Shown here in pieces: positions 29,759 through 38,889 of a DNA stretch of 64,000 bases. How positions within the stretch are numbered: position 1 is the stretch's first letter; each line of letters opens with the position of its first letter. Position numbers and translations under genes: made by a program. Origin of the DNA: Sulfuritalea sp. (GTDB lineage: Bacteria > Pseudomonadota > Gammaproteobacteria > Burkholderiales > Rhodocyclaceae); contig JADJFK010000006.1 in NCBI GenBank assembly GCA_016708585.1, forward strand, positions 124,001 to 188,000, read 5' to 3'. The notes under the pieces are model-generated. The model had not been told where the DNA came from. It saw only the letters and a program-made list of their open reading frames with translations, and ran no database searches.

Positions 29759-32356
29759 TTACACCGTCACCGTATCCGCCACTTCCTTGAACTCCGCGAT
29801 CTGGTCGAAGTTCATGTAGCGATACACGTCGGCCGCCTTGGCATTGACCGCCTGCACCTGCTCCAGGTACTCGGCCATGGTCGGGATCCTGCCCATCAGC
29901 GCCGTCACGGCGGCCAATTCGGCGGAAGACAGATAGACGCGGGTGTCGATGCCGAGCCGGTTGGGGAAGTTGCGGGTCGAGGTCGACACCGCCGTGCTGC
30001 CCTTCCTGATCTGCGCCTGGTTGCCCATGCACAGGCTGCAGCCCGGCATTTCCATGCGCGCGCCGGACTTGCCGAGGATGGCGTAGTAGCCTTCCTCGTT
30101 GAGGATCATGGCGTCCATCTTGGTCGGCGGGGCAATCCACAAGCGGGTCGGGATGTCGCTCTTGCCTTCCAGCACCTTGCCGGCGGCGCGGAAGTGGCCG
30201 ATGTTGGTCATGCAGCTGCCGATGAAGACTTCGTCGATCTTCTCGCCGGCCACGTCGGACAGCGTCTTGACGTCATCCGGATCATTGGGGCAGGCCAGCA
30301 GCGGTTCCTTGACGTCGGCCAGGTCGATTTCGATCACGGCGGCGTACTCGGCATCGGCATCGGCGGAGAGCAGGGTGCCCTTGGCGATCCAGTCTTCCAT
30401 GGCCTTGACGCGGCGGCCCAGGGCGCGCTTGTCTTCGTAGCCTTCGGCGATCATCCACTTCATCAGCGTGATGTTGGAACGCATGTACTCGACGATCGGT
30501 TCCTTGTTCAGGCGCACGGTGCAGCCGGCGGCGGAACGCTCGGCGGAGGCGTCGGTGAGTTCGAAGGCCTGTTCCACCTTGAGGTCGGGCAGGCCTTCGA
30601 TTTCCAGGATGCGCCCCGAGAAGATGTTCTTCTTGCCCTGCTTGGCGACGGTCAGCAGGCCCTGCTTGATGGCGTAGTAGGGGATGGCATTGACCAGGTC
30701 GCGCAGCGTGATGCCGCGCTTGCCGGCTTCCGCCAGCGAGCCCTTGAAGCGCACCAGCACGGATTCCGGCATGTCCAGCGGCATCACGCCGGTGGCGGCG
30801 GCAAAGGCCACCAGGCCGGAACCGGCCGGGAAGGAGATGCCGATCGGGAAGCGGGTGTGCGAGTCGCCGCCGGTGCCGACCGTGTCGGGCAGCAGCAGGC
30901 GGTTCAACCAGGAGTGGATCACGCCGTCGCCGGGCTTGAGCGAAATGCCGCCGCGCGCGGTGATGAAGGAGGGCAGGGTGCGGTGGGTCTTGACGTCGAC
31001 CAGCTTGGGGTAGGCGGCGGTGTGGCAGAAGGACTGCATCACCAGGTCGGCGGAGAAGCCGAGGCAGGCGAGGTCCTTCAGTTCGTCGCGGGTCATCGGG
31101 CCGGTGGTGTCCTGGCTGCCGACGCTGGTCATCTTCGGCTCGCAGTAGGTGCCGGGGCGGACGCCCTTGCCTTCGGGGAAGCCGCAGGCGCGGCCGACCA
31201 TCTTCTGCGCCAGCGAGAAGCCCTTGCCGGAATCCTTCGGCGCCTGCGGCAGGCGGAACAGCGTGGAAGCGGGCAGGCCGAGGAATTCGCGCGCCTTGCC
31301 GGTCAGGGCGCGGCCGATGATCAGGTTGATGCGGCCGCCGGCGCGCACTTCGTCGAGCAGCACTTCCGACTTGTAGTCGAAGGTGGAAATCGTGGCGCCG
31401 TTCTTCTCGACCTTCTTGTCATAGGGGTAGATGTCGATCACGTCACCCATGGCCATCTGCGCGACGTCGCACTCGATCGGGAAGGCGCCGGCATCTTCCT
31501 GGGTATTGAAGAAGATCGGGGCGATCTTGCTGCCCAGGCAGAAGCCGCCGTAGCGCTTGTTGGGGACGAAGGGAATGTCGTCGCCGGTCCACCACAGCAC
31601 GGAGTTGGTAGCCGACTTGCGCGACGAGCCGGTGCCGACCACGTCGCCGACATAGGCGACCGGATGGCCCTTTTTCTTCAGGTCTTCGATCAGCTTCATC
31701 GGACCGCGTTCGCCGGGTTTCTCGGGCGTGATGCCGTCGCGGGCATTCTTCAGCATGGCCAGCGCATGCAGCGGGATGTCGGGGCGGCTCCAGGCATCGG
31801 GCGCGGGCGAGAGGTCGTCGGTGTTGGTTTCGCCGGTGACCTTGAACACGGTGACGGAGATCTTCTTCGGCACTTCGGGGCGCTGGGTGAACCATTCGGC
31901 ATCGGCCCAGGACTGCATCACGGCCTTGGCGTTGGCGCTGCCGGCCTTGGCCTTGTCGGCGACGTCGTGGAAGAAGTCGAACATCAGCAGGGTGGATTTC
32001 AGCGCCTTGGCGGCGACGGCGCCGACCACGGCGTCGTCGAGCACGTCGATCAGCGGCTTGACGTTGTAGCCGCCGACCATGGTGCCGAGCAGTTCGGTGG
32101 CCTTTTCGCGCGAGATCAGCGTGCAGGCTTCCTCGCCTTTCGCCACGCGGGCAAGAAATTCGGCCTTGACCTTGGCCGCGTCGTCTACCCCGGCCGGCAC
32201 GCGCTGGGTGATCAGGTCGATGAGGGTCGCCTCTTCGCCCTTGGGCGGGTTCCTCAGCAGTGCGACCAGGTCGCTGGCCTGCTGTTTGCTCAGGGGCAGG
32301 GGCGGTATGCCGAGGGCGGCGCGTTCGGCGACGTGTTGGCGATAGGCTTCAAGCAT
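29759..32356 (-). CDS. acnB: Aconitate hydratase B
   Basis: The 865-residue enzyme interconverts citrate and isocitrate in the TCA cycle. Its N-terminal HEAT-like domain starts MLEAYRQHVAERAALGIPPL, typical of the AcnB type. Cluster and substrate motifs follow, such as SVGSQDTTGPMTRDELKDLA, and VGTGGDSHTRFPIGISFPAG. The Fe-S ligands are in VFIGSCMTNIGHF and MPGCSLCMGNQAQ. It lies with a CitE-like lyase and mdh on the minus strand, opposite the sdh operon. Confidence 0.98.
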   Translation of the reverse strand: MLEAYRQHVAERAALGIPPLPLSKQQASDLVALLRNPPKGEEATLIDLITQRVPAGVDDAAKVKAEFLARVAKGEEACTLISREKATELLGTMVGGYNVKPLIDVLDDAVVGAVAAKALKSTLLMFDFFHDVADKAKAGSANAKAVMQSWADAEWFTQRPEVPKKISVTVFKVTGETNTDDLSPAPDAWSRPDIPLHALAMLKNARDGITPEKPGERGPMKLIEDLKKKGHPVAYVGDVVGTGSSRKSATNSVLWWTGDDIPFVPNKRYGGFCLGSKIAPIFFNTQEDAGAFPIECDVAQMAMGDVIDIYPYDKKVEKNGATISTFDYKSEVLLDEVRAGGRINLIIGRALTGKAREFLGLPASTLFRLPQAPKDSGKGFSLAQKMVGRACGFPEGKGVRPGTYCEPKMTSVGSQDTTGPMTRDELKDLACLGFSADLVMQSFCHTAAYPKLVDVKTHRTLPSFITARGGISLKPGDGVIHSWLNRLLLPDTVGTGGDSHTRFPIGISFPAGSGLVAFAAATGVMPLDMPESVLVRFKGSLAEAGKRGITLRDLVNAIPYYAIKQGLLTVAKQGKKNIFSGRILEIEGLPDLKVEQAFELTDASAERSAAGCTVRLNKEPIVEYMRSNITLMKWMIAEGYEDKRALGRRVKAMEDWIAKGTLLSADADAEYAAVIEIDLADVKEPLLACPNDPDDVKTLSDVAGEKIDEVFIGSCMTNIGHFRAAGKVLEGKSDIPTRLWIAPPTKMDAMILNEEGYYAILGKSGARMEMPGCSLCMGNQAQIRKGSTAVSTSTRNFPNRLGIDTRVYLSSAELAAVTALMGRIPTMAEYLEQVQAVNAKAADVYRYMNFDQIAEFKEVADTVTV

Positions 32357-32377
32357 GGTGACGTCCTCTCGTTGGAA

Positions 32378-33409
32378 TCAGTGGGAATGTGGATCGTGTG
32401 CGGCGGGGTTGAAGAATCTGTGTCGGGCTTCGGCAGGCAATGCGGCGCCGGTGGCATGTGCCCGCCGCAGCAGTTCCCAGAAGTAGCGGTAGGAAGCGCG
32501 GTCGTGCAGCTTGCCCTCCCAGGAAATCGGTCCCCAGTCGGCGTTTTGCGCGGTGAGCAGGATGCCGGCGGCTTCCGTCACCTCGGCATAGTCCGGCCGC
32601 ATTGCATCGACGATCGGCTGGATCTGGCGCGGATGGATGCTCCACATGCGCAGGAAGCCGAACTCGCTGCGCGCGCGGCGCGCATCGTCGCGCGCGACAT
32701 CCGGATCGTTGAGTTCGGTGGTCACGTTGTGCGCCGGGATCACGCCGTTGCCGAGCGCGGCGGCGGCAATTTCACATTTGGCGCGCGCGATCAACGCGTG
32801 GGAAAACTGGCCCGGCGAGCGCATCGCCGAGCCCGGGATGGCGCCGTGATGCGCGCTGACGAAATCCATCAGGCCGAAGTCGATCGATTCGACATGGGGC
32901 AGGGCGGCGATCTGCCAGACTTCGTGCAGCGCGCCGGGTGTTTCGATCAGGACATGGACGGGTATTTCGCGCTCGATGTCATATTCCTTGCGCGCATCGT
33001 CGAGGGCGGCGATCTGCTCCAGGGCATCGTCGGCGCCGGAAACCTTCGGCAGGACCAGGTAAGCCAGCTTGTGTCCGGCCCGACCGACAATGATTTGCAG
33101 GTCCTCGCGCCAGTGAGGGTGGGTCACGTCGTGGATGCGGGCGCCGAGCCTGGCGTGGCGATTTGCCGGGTCCAGCAGCAGGTCGGCAACCATCGCAGAA
33201 TGCTGGGCCTCGCGTCCCGCGGGAGCGCCGTCCTCGCAATCTGCGGTGACATCGAATATCGGCCGGTCATCGACCAGCAAATCGGATTGCAGTTGCAGGG
33301 CCTTGAGGATGTTTTTTTCGGAGCCTGCGAAGTGCTCGCAGGCGGCAAGCGCCGGAAAGGGTCTGGCGCCCTGATACAAAACAGCGGCAGGATGAGGCGC
33401 GAAGGTCAC
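32378..33409 (-). CDS. HpcH/HpaI-family (CitE-like) CoA-ester lyase
   Basis: The 343-residue protein belongs to the malyl-CoA / citryl-CoA lyase superfamily. It contains DVTADCEDGAPAGREAQH, an Arg/His segment RLGARIHDVTHPHW, the acidic metal site VHVLIETPGALHEV, and the C-terminal MWSIHPRQIQPI typical of the fold. Its exact substrate (malyl-CoA, methylmalyl-CoA or another) cannot be read. Its position between acnB and mdh suggests a reaction close to the TCA or glyoxylate cycle. It starts 34 bp from the mdh stop on the same strand. Confidence 0.85.
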   Translation of the reverse strand: MTFAPHPAAVLYQGARPFPALAACEHFAGSEKNILKALQLQSDLLVDDRPIFDVTADCEDGAPAGREAQHSAMVADLLLDPANRHARLGARIHDVTHPHWREDLQIIVGRAGHKLAYLVLPKVSGADDALEQIAALDDARKEYDIEREIPVHVLIETPGALHEVWQIAALPHVESIDFGLMDFVSAHHGAIPGSAMRSPGQFSHALIARAKCEIAAAALGNGVIPAHNVTTELNDPDVARDDARRARSEFGFLRMWSIHPRQIQPIVDAMRPDYAEVTEAAGILLTAQNADWGPISWEGKLHDRASYRYFWELLRRAHATGAALPAEARHRFFNPAAHDPHSH

Positions 33410-33443
33410 CGGGGTGTGCTCCGCGTCATCCTGCCGCCAGCCA

Positions 33444-34433
33444 TCAGCCGAGGAGGCCGGCGACGCCGGCTTGCTCTTCCTGCAGTTCGGCCAGGGTCTT
33501 GTCCATCATGGTGCGCGAGTAATCATCGATGGCCAGGCCCTCGATGCGCTTGTACTCGCCGTTCTCGCAGGTGACGGGCACACCGTAGATGATGTCCTTC
33601 GGGATGCCATAGCTGCCGTCGGACGGAATGCCCATGGTGACCCACTTGCCGTTGGTACCCAGCGCCCAGTCGCGCATGTGGTCGATCGCGGCATTGGCGG
33701 CCGAGGCGGCCGACGATGCGCCGCGGGCGGCGATGATGGCGGCGCCGCGCTTGCCGACGGTCGGGATGTACTCGTTCTTGTACCAGGCATCGTCATTGAC
33801 GGCGGCCGGAGCGGCCTGGTCGGCGACGGTGCAGAAGCGCAGGTCCGGATACATGGTCGGCGAATGGTTGCCCCAGACGATCATCTTCTCGATGTCGTTC
33901 ACCGACTTCCCGGTGCGGGTGGCGAGTTGCGACACGGCACGGTTGTGGTCCAGGCGCAGCATGGCGGTGAAGTTCCTGGCGGGCAGGCCGGGCGCGGATT
34001 TCATGGCGATGTAGGCGTTGGTGTTGGCGGGATTGCCGACCACCAGCACTTTGACATTGCGCGAAGCGACATCGTTCAGGGCGCCGCCCTGTTCGATGAA
34101 GATCTTGGCGTTGTCCATCAGCAGGTCCTTGCGCTCCATGCCGGGTCCGCGCGGCTTGGCGCCGATCAGCAGGGCATAGTCCGCGTCCTTGAAGGCCACC
34201 TTCGCGTCGCCGGTGCCGATGATGCCGGCCAGCAGGGGGAAGGCGCAGTCGTCGAGTTCCATCATCACGCCCTTGAGTGCGGCCTGGGGCTTTTCGGAGG
34301 GATGCTCGAGCAGTTGCAGGATCACGGGTTGATCCTTGCCCAGCATGTCGCCGGCGGCAATGCGGAAGATTGCGGCGTAACCGATTTGGCCGGCGGCGCC
34401 GGTCACTGCGACACGAACGGGGGCTTTTGCCAT
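33444..34433 (-). CDS. mdh: Malate dehydrogenase
   Basis: The 329-residue NAD-dependent enzyme oxidises malate to oxaloacetate. Visible features are the Rossmann loop VAVTGAAGQIGYAAIFRIAAG, the substrate arginine in GAKPRGPGMERKDLL, VVGNPANTNA, and the catalytic His in VIWGNHSPTMYPD. The type with GAAGQIGY is the long bacterial MDH common in betaproteobacteria. It is divergent from gntR across a 276-bp region with a strong palindrome. Confidence 0.98.
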   Translation of the reverse strand: MAKAPVRVAVTGAAGQIGYAAIFRIAAGDMLGKDQPVILQLLEHPSEKPQAALKGVMMELDDCAFPLLAGIIGTGDAKVAFKDADYALLIGAKPRGPGMERKDLLMDNAKIFIEQGGALNDVASRNVKVLVVGNPANTNAYIAMKSAPGLPARNFTAMLRLDHNRAVSQLATRTGKSVNDIEKMIVWGNHSPTMYPDLRFCTVADQAAPAAVNDDAWYKNEYIPTVGKRGAAIIAARGASSAASAANAAIDHMRDWALGTNGKWVTMGIPSDGSYGIPKDIIYGVPVTCENGEYKRIEGLAIDDYSRTMMDKTLAELQEEQAGVAGLLG

Positions 34434-34709
34434 TTGTAGAACTCCTGTATCAGTTTGAATGGATTGGTCAAGACATCAAGTAAGCCGGCTGATCGGTTCG
34501 TGGATTATGCTGCGGCCGAGGCGGCGAATCATACGATACGATCAATGGAGGAATATTACGAAATATGGTGCGCTGTGTCAATAGTTAACATATATCTTAT
34601 ATAAGATATAAGATAAGGTGTGGACGTCTAAGTAAAAGTATGGTCAAATGCCGCTCATGCCGAAATTCGTTCACTCGCCAAGGCAGATTCCTTCTCCGTA
34701 AAGCACGAT
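34434..34709. promoter_or_regulatory. Divergent mdh-gntR control region
   Basis: The region is AT-rich compared with its neighbours. It holds a perfect 20-bp palindrome at 34591-34610 followed by a partial repeat of one arm (AGATAAGG). Promoters for mdh and gntR must lie here, but I cannot assign -35/-10 boxes with confidence. Confidence 0.6.
34591..34610. promoter_or_regulatory. Perfect 20-bp palindrome, candidate operator
   Basis: TATATCTTATATAAGATATA equals its own complement. It lies 100 bp before the gntR start and 158 bp before the mdh start. It may be the binding site of the adjacent GntR/UTRA regulator, controlling itself and perhaps mdh. The palindrome is seen; the protein-site link is inferred. 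Confidence 0.7.
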
Positions 34710-35477
34710 ATGGGTTCGAACACGACGCCTTCAAAAGAGCCCTCCGTCGGCGCGACCCCCGCGCCGACATTCAGCCCCTTGTACCGCCAGATCAAGAGCC
34801 TGCTCATGCAGCGGCTGGAATCCGGCGAATGGCGACCAGGCGAAGCCATCCCCAGCGAGTCGGAACTCGCGCTCCGCTTCAGCGTCAGCCAGGGTACGGT
34901 GCGCAAGGCGATCGACGAGATGGCCGCGGAAAACCTGCTTCTGCGGCGTCAGGGCAAGGGCACCTTCGTCGCTTCACACGACGACCCCCGTGCCTTCTTT
35001 CGTTTTCTGCGCGTGGTGCCCCTGTCCGGCGGCATCGAGCAGACCGAAAGCGTGCCCCTCGAATGCTGGCGGGCCAAGGCCGGACCGGAAGTTGCGCGCA
35101 TGCTGGAATTGAACATCGGAGACCCGGTCACGATCGTGCGCCGCCTGCTCAAGTTTTCGGCCAAGCCGGTGGTGGTCGATGAAATCTATCTTCCGGGCAG
35201 CATTTTTGGCACCGTAACCCTGGAAATGCTCCGGGATTACAAGGGTTCGCTCTACAGTTTCTTCGAACACCAGTTCGGCATCCGCATGATCCGTGCCGAG
35301 GAGCGCCTGCGCGCCGTGCCTGCCGACCGTGCCAGCGCCGAACTCCTGAATGTGGCCGAGGGCAGCCCGCTGCTGTCGGTCGAGCGCGTAAGCTTTTCCT
35401 ATGCCGACAAGCCCGTCGAGTGGCGGCGCGGCCTGTATTCGACGAATGAGCATTGCTATTTCAACGAGCTTGGATAG
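34710..35477 (+). CDS. GntR-family regulator, HutC/UTRA type
   Basis: The 255-residue protein has an N-terminal winged helix (about 25-90: SPLYRQIKSLLMQRLESGEW, PSESELALRFSVSQGTVRKAI, RRQGKGTFVA) and a C-terminal UTRA ligand domain. It lies immediately upstream of sdhCDAB in the same direction and divergent from mdh, so it probably adjusts TCA-cycle genes in response to a small metabolite. Residues ~13-21 (VGATPAPTF), just before the winged helix, look like a degenerate copy of the dispersed repeat. The ligand is not known. Confidence 0.88.
   Translation: MGSNTTPSKEPSVGATPAPTFSPLYRQIKSLLMQRLESGEWRPGEAIPSESELALRFSVSQGTVRKAIDEMAAENLLLRRQGKGTFVASHDDPRAFFRFLRVVPLSGGIEQTESVPLECWRAKAGPEVARMLELNIGDPVTIVRRLLKFSAKPVVVDEIYLPGSIFGTVTLEMLRDYKGSLYSFFEHQFGIRMIRAEERLRAVPADRASAELLNVAEGSPLLSVERVSFSYADKPVEWRRGLYSTNEHCYFNELG
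34750..34774 (-). repeat. Dispersed repeat, degenerate copy 14 (inside gntR)
   Basis: GGCGCGACCCCCGCGCCGACATT matches the complement of the consensus with several changes. It encodes ATPAPTF, the same frame as other copies in this orientation. This is the least certain copy. Confidence 0.45.
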
Positions 35478-35620
35478 ACAACGAAATAGATTTTGTTTTC
35501 AACATAAACGGTTTGTTTTATAGTGCGCTGCATCAAAGTGAAGTGAAGCGAAATTCCAGTGAAGGCTAATGCCGGCAGGGGCGGGCGTTACGCCGAAACC
35601 AAAAACGGAGAAACAGATCT
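35478..35620 (+). promoter_or_regulatory. Leader region of sdhCDAB
   Basis: An AT-rich stretch around 35480-35525 contains TATAGT at 35519-35524, a possible -10 box with poor upstream partners (TTCAAC near 35498). It separates gntR from sdhC. The long palindrome seen before gntR does not recur here. Confidence 0.4.
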
Positions 35621-36016
35621 ATGCCAGAGATGACCAAACAGCGCCCGAAGCACTTGGCGTTACACGAGATCCGACTGCCACTGGCCGGCTTCGCGTCGAT
35701 ATTGCATCGTATCAGCGGCGCCGGCCTGTTTCTGATGCTGCCGCTGCTGATCTGGCTGCTGCAGTTGTCCCTGGGCTCGACCCAGGGCAGCGTCGAACTG
35801 TTCGCCGCAATCACCGGCAACTGGCTGGTCAAGTTGATCCTGCTTGGCTTGATCTGGGCTTTCCTGCACCACTTCTGCATGGGCATCCGCATCCTGCTGA
35901 TCGACATCCATGTCGGCGTAGAGAGGGAGCAGGCACGTTCGTCCGCAATGACGGTGATGGTGGTCAGCCTGGCACTGACAGCGATCTTCGGCCTCAAACT
36001 GCTGGGAGCCTACTGA
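35621..36016 (+). CDS. sdhC: Succinate dehydrogenase cytochrome b556 subunit
   Basis: The 131-residue membrane anchor has three helices (about 28-50, 68-90 and 108-130). It carries the signature HLALHEIRLPLAGFASILHRISG; the His in LHRISG and the later HHFCMGIR are haem and quinone-site features of SdhC. It is the first gene of sdhCDABE; sdhD starts 1 bp after its stop. A GGAG ribosome site lies about 10 nt upstream. Confidence 0.95.
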   Translation: MPEMTKQRPKHLALHEIRLPLAGFASILHRISGAGLFLMLPLLIWLLQLSLGSTQGSVELFAAITGNWLVKLILLGLIWAFLHHFCMGIRILLIDIHVGVEREQARSSAMTVMVVSLALTAIFGLKLLGAY

Positions 36017-36017
36017 C

Positions 36018-36362
36018 ATGAACCGACTCGTCGTCGGGGCCGGCTACGGCCTCAAGGACTGGCTGGCGCAACGCGTTACCGGCGTTGTCATGGCCGCATT
36101 CACGCTGATCATGTTCGCCGCCGCGCTGGGCGGTGCGATGTCCTCGCGCGAAGCCTGGCAGGCCTTCATGGCCAACGGCTTGATCCGCTTCCTCAGTTTC
36201 CTGTTCATCGTCAGCCTTTGCTGGCACGCCTGGGTCGGCGTGCGCGACATCTGGATGGACTACCTCAATTCCGCGGCGCTGCGTCTGTTCCTGCACGTGA
36301 TGACGCTGCTCGCCCTGGTCGGCTATGCCGGCTGGGCCATACAGATCATCTGGAGGCTGTGA
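36018..36362 (+). CDS. sdhD: Succinate dehydrogenase membrane anchor subunit
   Basis: The 114-residue protein has three membrane helices and begins MNRLVVGAGYGLKDWLAQR. The conserved haem-ligand region is CWHAWVGVRDIWMDY. It anchors SdhAB and helps to bind quinone. It lies within the sdhCDABE operon and is followed at once by sdhA. Confidence 0.94.
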   Translation: MNRLVVGAGYGLKDWLAQRVTGVVMAAFTLIMFAAALGGAMSSREAWQAFMANGLIRFLSFLFIVSLCWHAWVGVRDIWMDYLNSAALRLFLHVMTLLALVGYAGWAIQIIWRL

Positions 36363-36364
36363 GA

Positions 36365-38152
36365 GTGAATTACACCGTTCGCAAATTCGATGCGGTCATC
36401 GTCGGCGCCGGCGGCGCCGGCCTGCGTGCCGCGATCCAGCTCTCCGAAGCCGGCTACAAGACCGCCGTGCTGACCAAGGTTTTCCCGACGCGCTCGCATA
36501 CCGTGGCCGCTCAGGGCGGCGTCGCCGCCAGCCTGGGCAACTCCGAGGAGGATCACTGGCACTGGCACATGTACGACACCGTCAAGGGTTCCGACTGGCT
36601 CGGCGACCAGGACGCGATCGAGTTCATGTGCCGCAAGGCCAACGAAGTCGTGGTCGAACTCGAGCATTACGGCATGCCCTTCGACCGCCTCGACAACGGC
36701 AAGATCTACCAGCGCCCGTTCGGCGGCCACATGTCGAACTTTGGCGAGAAGCCGGTGCGCCGTTCCTGCGCTGCGGCCGACCGCACCGGCCACGCCATGC
36801 TGCACGCGATGTACCAGCGCAACGTCAAGGTGAATACCCAGTTCTTCGTCGAATGGCAGGCGCTCGACCTGGTGCGCGATGCCGAGGGCGACGTCATGGG
36901 CGTCACCGCGATGGACATGGAAACCGGCGAGATCGTCGTCTTCCACGCCAAGGCGACCATTTTCGCCACCGGCGGCGCGGGGCGCATCTACTACTCTTCG
37001 ACCAATGCCTTCATCAATACCGGCGATGGCGTCGGCATGGCGGCGCGTGCCGGCATCCCCCTCGAAGACATGGAGTTCTGGCAGTTCCACCCGACCGGCG
37101 TCGCCGGTGCCGGCGTGCTGATCACCGAGGGCGTGCGCGGCGAGGGCGGCATCCTGCGCAATTCCGACGGCGAGCGGTTCATGGAGCGCTATGCGCCGAA
37201 TGCCAAGGATCTCGCCTCGCGCGACGTGGTTTCGCGCGCCATGACCACCGAGATCAACGAAGGCCGCGGCTGCGGGCCGAACAAGGATTTCGTGCTGCTC
37301 GACATCACCCACCTGCCGCCCGAGACCATCATGAAGCGACTGCCCGGCATCCATGAGATCGGCATCCAGTTCGCCGGCGTCGACTGCCTCAAGGAACCGC
37401 TGCCCGTGGTGCCGACCTGCCACTACCAGATGGGCGGCATTCCGACCAACTATCTGGGCCAGGTCGTGGTCCCCAGGGGCGGCAACCAGAGCGAACCGGT
37501 GCTGGGCTTCTACGCCGCCGGCGAGTGCGCCTGCGCTTCGGTGCATGGCGCCAACCGCCTCGGCACCAATTCCTTGCTCGACCTGCTGGTGTTCGGCAAG
37601 TCGGCCGGCGAGACGGCGGTCAACGACCTGAAGAACAACGTCAAGGCGCACAAGCCGCTGGCGCAGGACGCCATCGACCGCACGCTGGCCCGCGTCGATC
37701 GCCTGAACAACCAGAAGGACGGTGCCGACGTGCATGAGACCCGCCTCGCGATGCAACGTACCATGCAGAAGCATGCCGGCGTGTTCCGTTTCAAGGACAT
37801 GCTGGCCGAAGGGGTCACTCGCATCAACGAGATCGCCGGGCAGGTCGCACAAACCCAGATCAAGGACAAGTCCAAGGTCTTCAATACCGCGCGCATCGAG
37901 GCGCTGGAACTCGACAACCTGATCGAGGTGGCCAAGGCCACCATCGTCTCGGCCAACGCCCGCACCGAGTCGCGCGGCGCCCACGTCCGCGACGATGCGG
38001 TCGACAGTCCCGAAACGCCCGACGGACGCAACGACAAGGTCTGGCTGAAACATACGCTGTGGTACCGCGAAGGCAACCGCCTCGACTACAAGCCGGTGCA
38101 GATGAAGCCGATGAGTGTCGACACCATCGAACTCAAGAAGCGCGCCTACTGA
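36365..38152 (+). CDS. sdhA: Succinate dehydrogenase flavoprotein subunit
   Basis: The protein is 595 residues from a GTG start 2 nt after sdhD, with GGAGG upstream. It has the FAD-binding fold AVIVGAGGAGLRAAIQL, then the FAD-attachment His in RSHTVAAQGGVAASLG. HWHWHMYDTVKGSDWLGDQD, the catalytic Arg region and HGANRLGTNSLLDLLVFGKS are also present. It oxidises succinate and passes electrons to SdhB. The natural glycine-rich codons at 36400 resemble the dispersed repeat but are ordinary FAD-motif codons. Confidence 0.98.
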   Translation: MNYTVRKFDAVIVGAGGAGLRAAIQLSEAGYKTAVLTKVFPTRSHTVAAQGGVAASLGNSEEDHWHWHMYDTVKGSDWLGDQDAIEFMCRKANEVVVELEHYGMPFDRLDNGKIYQRPFGGHMSNFGEKPVRRSCAAADRTGHAMLHAMYQRNVKVNTQFFVEWQALDLVRDAEGDVMGVTAMDMETGEIVVFHAKATIFATGGAGRIYYSSTNAFINTGDGVGMAARAGIPLEDMEFWQFHPTGVAGAGVLITEGVRGEGGILRNSDGERFMERYAPNAKDLASRDVVSRAMTTEINEGRGCGPNKDFVLLDITHLPPETIMKRLPGIHEIGIQFAGVDCLKEPLPVVPTCHYQMGGIPTNYLGQVVVPRGGNQSEPVLGFYAAGECACASVHGANRLGTNSLLDLLVFGKSAGETAVNDLKNNVKAHKPLAQDAIDRTLARVDRLNNQKDGADVHETRLAMQRTMQKHAGVFRFKDMLAEGVTRINEIAGQVAQTQIKDKSKVFNTARIEALELDNLIEVAKATIVSANARTESRGAHVRDDAVDSPETPDGRNDKVWLKHTLWYREGNRLDYKPVQMKPMSVDTIELKKRAY

Positions 38153-38164
38153 CAAGGAATGACG

Positions 38165-38887
38165 ATGACGAATGCCAACCGAACCGTCCAGTTCAAGATC
38201 TATCGCTACGATCCGGATCAGGACGCCAAGCCCTACATGCAGGACATCACGGTCGAACTCGAGTCCACCGACCGCAAACTGCTCGATGCCATGGTCAAGC
38301 TCAAGGCGCAGGACGACTCGATTTCCTTCCGCCGCTCCTGTCGCGAGGGCGTCTGCGGTTCCGATGCCATGAACATCAATGGCAAGAACGGCCTGGCCTG
38401 CCTCACCGCGATGGACAGCTTCCCCGAAGGCAAGCCCATCGTGTTGCGTCCGCTGCCCGGCTTGCCGGTGATCCGCGACCTGATCGTGGACATGACGCAG
38501 TTCTTCAAGCAGTACAACTCGATCAAGCCCTACCTGATCAACAACGATCCGCCGCCCGAGCGCGAGCGCCTGCAGTCGCCGGAGGACCGCGAGGAACTCA
38601 ACGGCCTCTACGAGTGCATCCTCTGCGCCTGCTGCTCGACCTCCTGCCCGTCCTTCTGGTGGAATCCGGACAAGTTCGTCGGCCCGGCCGGCCTGCTGGC
38701 GGCCTACCGCTTCATCGCCGACACGCGTGACCAGGCCACCGCCGAGCGGCTCGATGACCTGGAAGACCCGTATCGCCTGTTCCGTTGCCACACCATCATG
38801 AATTGCGTCGATGTTTGCCCGAAGGGGCTGAACCCGACCAAGGCGATCGGCAAAATCAAGGAAATGATGGTCCGGCGGGCCGTCTGA
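38165..38887 (+). CDS. sdhB: Succinate dehydrogenase iron-sulfur subunit
   Basis: The protein is 240 residues from MTNANRTVQFKIYRYDPD; an ATG two codons earlier is possible, but the AAGGA spacing favours this one. Three clusters are visible: 2Fe-2S ligands in SCREGVCGSDAMNINGKNGL, then 4Fe-4S and 3Fe-4S ligands in CILCACCSTSCPS and CHTIMNCVDVCPKG. It carries electrons from SdhA to the quinone site. Confidence 0.97.
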   Translation: MTNANRTVQFKIYRYDPDQDAKPYMQDITVELESTDRKLLDAMVKLKAQDDSISFRRSCREGVCGSDAMNINGKNGLACLTAMDSFPEGKPIVLRPLPGLPVIRDLIVDMTQFFKQYNSIKPYLINNDPPPERERLQSPEDREELNGLYECILCACCSTSCPSFWWNPDKFVGPAGLLAAYRFIADTRDQATAERLDDLEDPYRLFRCHTIMNCVDVCPKGLNPTKAIGKIKEMMVRRAV

Positions 38888-38889
38888 CC

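Noticed and set aside
30194..33574. A 1126-residue open frame opposite acnB and the lyase gene.
   Set aside because: It runs antisense across two well-supported genes and shows no family motifs.
36398..36420. GTCGGCGCCGGCGGCGCC at the start of sdhA resembles the dispersed repeat core.
   Set aside because: It encodes the conserved FAD-binding VGAGGAG of every SdhA and lacks the AAA head and ACGGCG tail. The similarity follows from glycine and alanine codons.
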